This document shows, in pieces, positions 13,702 to 14,182 of a stretch of DNA of 14,182 bases. Position numbers and translations under genes: made by a program. Origin of the DNA: an uncultured Clostridia bacterium (lineage in GTDB: Bacteria; Bacillota; Clostridia; Oscillospirales; CAG-272). Under the pieces are notes generated by a model. The model did not search any database and was not told the DNA's origin. It worked only from the letters and a program-made list of their open reading frames with translations. Each line of letters opens with the position of its first letter. Within the stretch, counting starts at the first letter, position 1. The stretch lies in NCBI GenBank assembly GCA_904501765.1, contig CAJGCM010000043.1, positions 1 to 14,182 on the forward strand, in the 5' to 3' direction.

Positions 13702-14182
13702 AAAAGGTAGATATTGGCATAATAGGCGCTATGGACAGCGAGATAGAAATACTCCTTGATAGCCTTACCGACTCTGCGGAAGAGCACGTCGGTAGCATTA
13801 CCTTTTATCTTGGCAGGCTCAGAGGAAAAAGGGTTGCAATAGCTAAATGCGGCATAGGCAAGGTCTTTGCAGCAATATGCGCCGAGGCAATGATAATATC
13901 CTATTCCCCCTCGCTTATAATTAACACGGGTGTGGGTGGCGCATTAAAGTGCGGCATAAATATTCTCGATATCGTGGTTGCAGAAAAGCTTGTTCAGCAC
14001 GATATGGACACCTCTGCGTTAGGCGACCCCGTAGGGCTTGTATCAGGTATAAACCGTATATTCTTCCCGGCAGACGAGCGGGGCGTGAATATAGCGGAAT
14101 CCTCGGCGTCAGAGCTTTCTATACCTATGAAAAGGGGCGTTATAGCTTCAGGCGACCTCTTTGTTGCAGACAAGGCGAAAAA
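13698..14182 (+). CDS. mtnN: 5'-methylthioadenosine/S-adenosylhomocysteine nucleosidase (5' part)
   Basis: The first 161 residues of the Pfs nucleosidase, cut by the window end. It hydrolyses S-adenosylhomocysteine, methylthioadenosine and 5'-deoxyadenosine to adenine and the thioribose or deoxyribose product, supplying S-ribosylhomocysteine to LuxS. Seen: 'DIGIIGAMDSEIEIL' with Glu15 at the position of catalytic Glu12 of the E. coli enzyme, 'AIAKCGIGKVFAA', 'LIINTGVGGAL', 'DIVVAEKLVQHDMDTSA' and 'VIASGDLFV'. The catalytic Asp of the C-terminal part lies beyond the window. The ATG overlaps the luxS stop as ATGA. The adenine released could feed purine salvage, in keeping with hpt in the same operon. 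Confidence 0.95.
   Translation, partial: MKKVDIGIIGAMDSEIEILLDSLTDSAEEHVGSITFYLGRLRGKRVAIAKCGIGKVFAAICAEAMIISYSPSLIINTGVGGALKCGINILDIVVAEKLVQHDMDTSALGDPVGLVSGINRIFFPADERGVNIAESSASELSIPMKRGVIASGDLFVADKAK

Overview
The window looks like a chromosomal segment of a low-to-mid GC Bacillota, most likely class Clostridia. The grounds are the RNA-processing and membrane-biogenesis block rpmH-rnpA-yidD-yidC-jag-mnmE in its classical order, a single-chain Zn-type glycyl-tRNA synthetase, strong AGGAGG-type ribosome binding sites, some GTG and TTG starts, and textbook sigma-A promoters. No rRNA, tRNA, CRISPR array, insertion sequence or phage gene was seen. Species cannot be named from this sequence.

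Layout. (1) 1-513: 3' end of a CPA2-type cation:proton antiporter, closed by a bidirectional terminator. (2) 607-4365: a probable carbohydrate locus with an MFS permease and a Gfo/Idh/MocA oxidoreductase on the minus strand, and a divergent AraC-family regulator. The regulator and oxidoreductase appear to share overlapping face-to-face promoters, and the MFS gene seems to have its own promoter inside a 58-bp imperfect palindrome. (3) 4511-5113: a small RNHCP-domain zinc protein on the minus strand and, divergently, a compact one-gene unit (extended -10 promoter, strong SD, 35-codon ORF, terminator) encoding a signal-peptide-like micropeptide. (4) 5155-9693: the minus-strand operon rpmH, rnpA, yidD, yidC, jag(khpB), mnmE, driven by a consensus TTGACA-17-TATAAT promoter, with an attenuator-like hairpin between rpmH and rnpA. 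(5) 9797-14182: the divergent plus-strand operon hpt, mtaB, glyS, luxS, mtnN, with very short or overlapping junctions; mtnN runs off the end.

How the genes work together. The minus operon makes ribosomal protein L34, the RNase P protein, two membrane-insertion factors (YidD, YidC), the KH/R3H RNA-binding protein Jag and the tRNA wobble-uridine modification GTPase MnmE. The plus operon joins purine salvage (Hpt), tRNA A37 methylthiolation (MtaB), tRNA-Gly charging, and the Pfs/LuxS branch of the activated-methyl cycle. MtaB chemistry yields S-adenosylhomocysteine and 5'-deoxyadenosine, both potential Pfs substrates, so the grouping makes biochemical sense. At the rpmH end, dnaA, the usual divergent neighbour, is absent and hpt takes its place; mnmG and rsmG are absent after mnmE.

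Most of the window is conserved housekeeping DNA. The points most worth a second look are the 35-residue micropeptide gene, the degenerate G4 motif (TMQD instead of NKxD) in MnmE, the palindrome over the MFS promoter, and the altered RNR motif plus insertion in RnpA.
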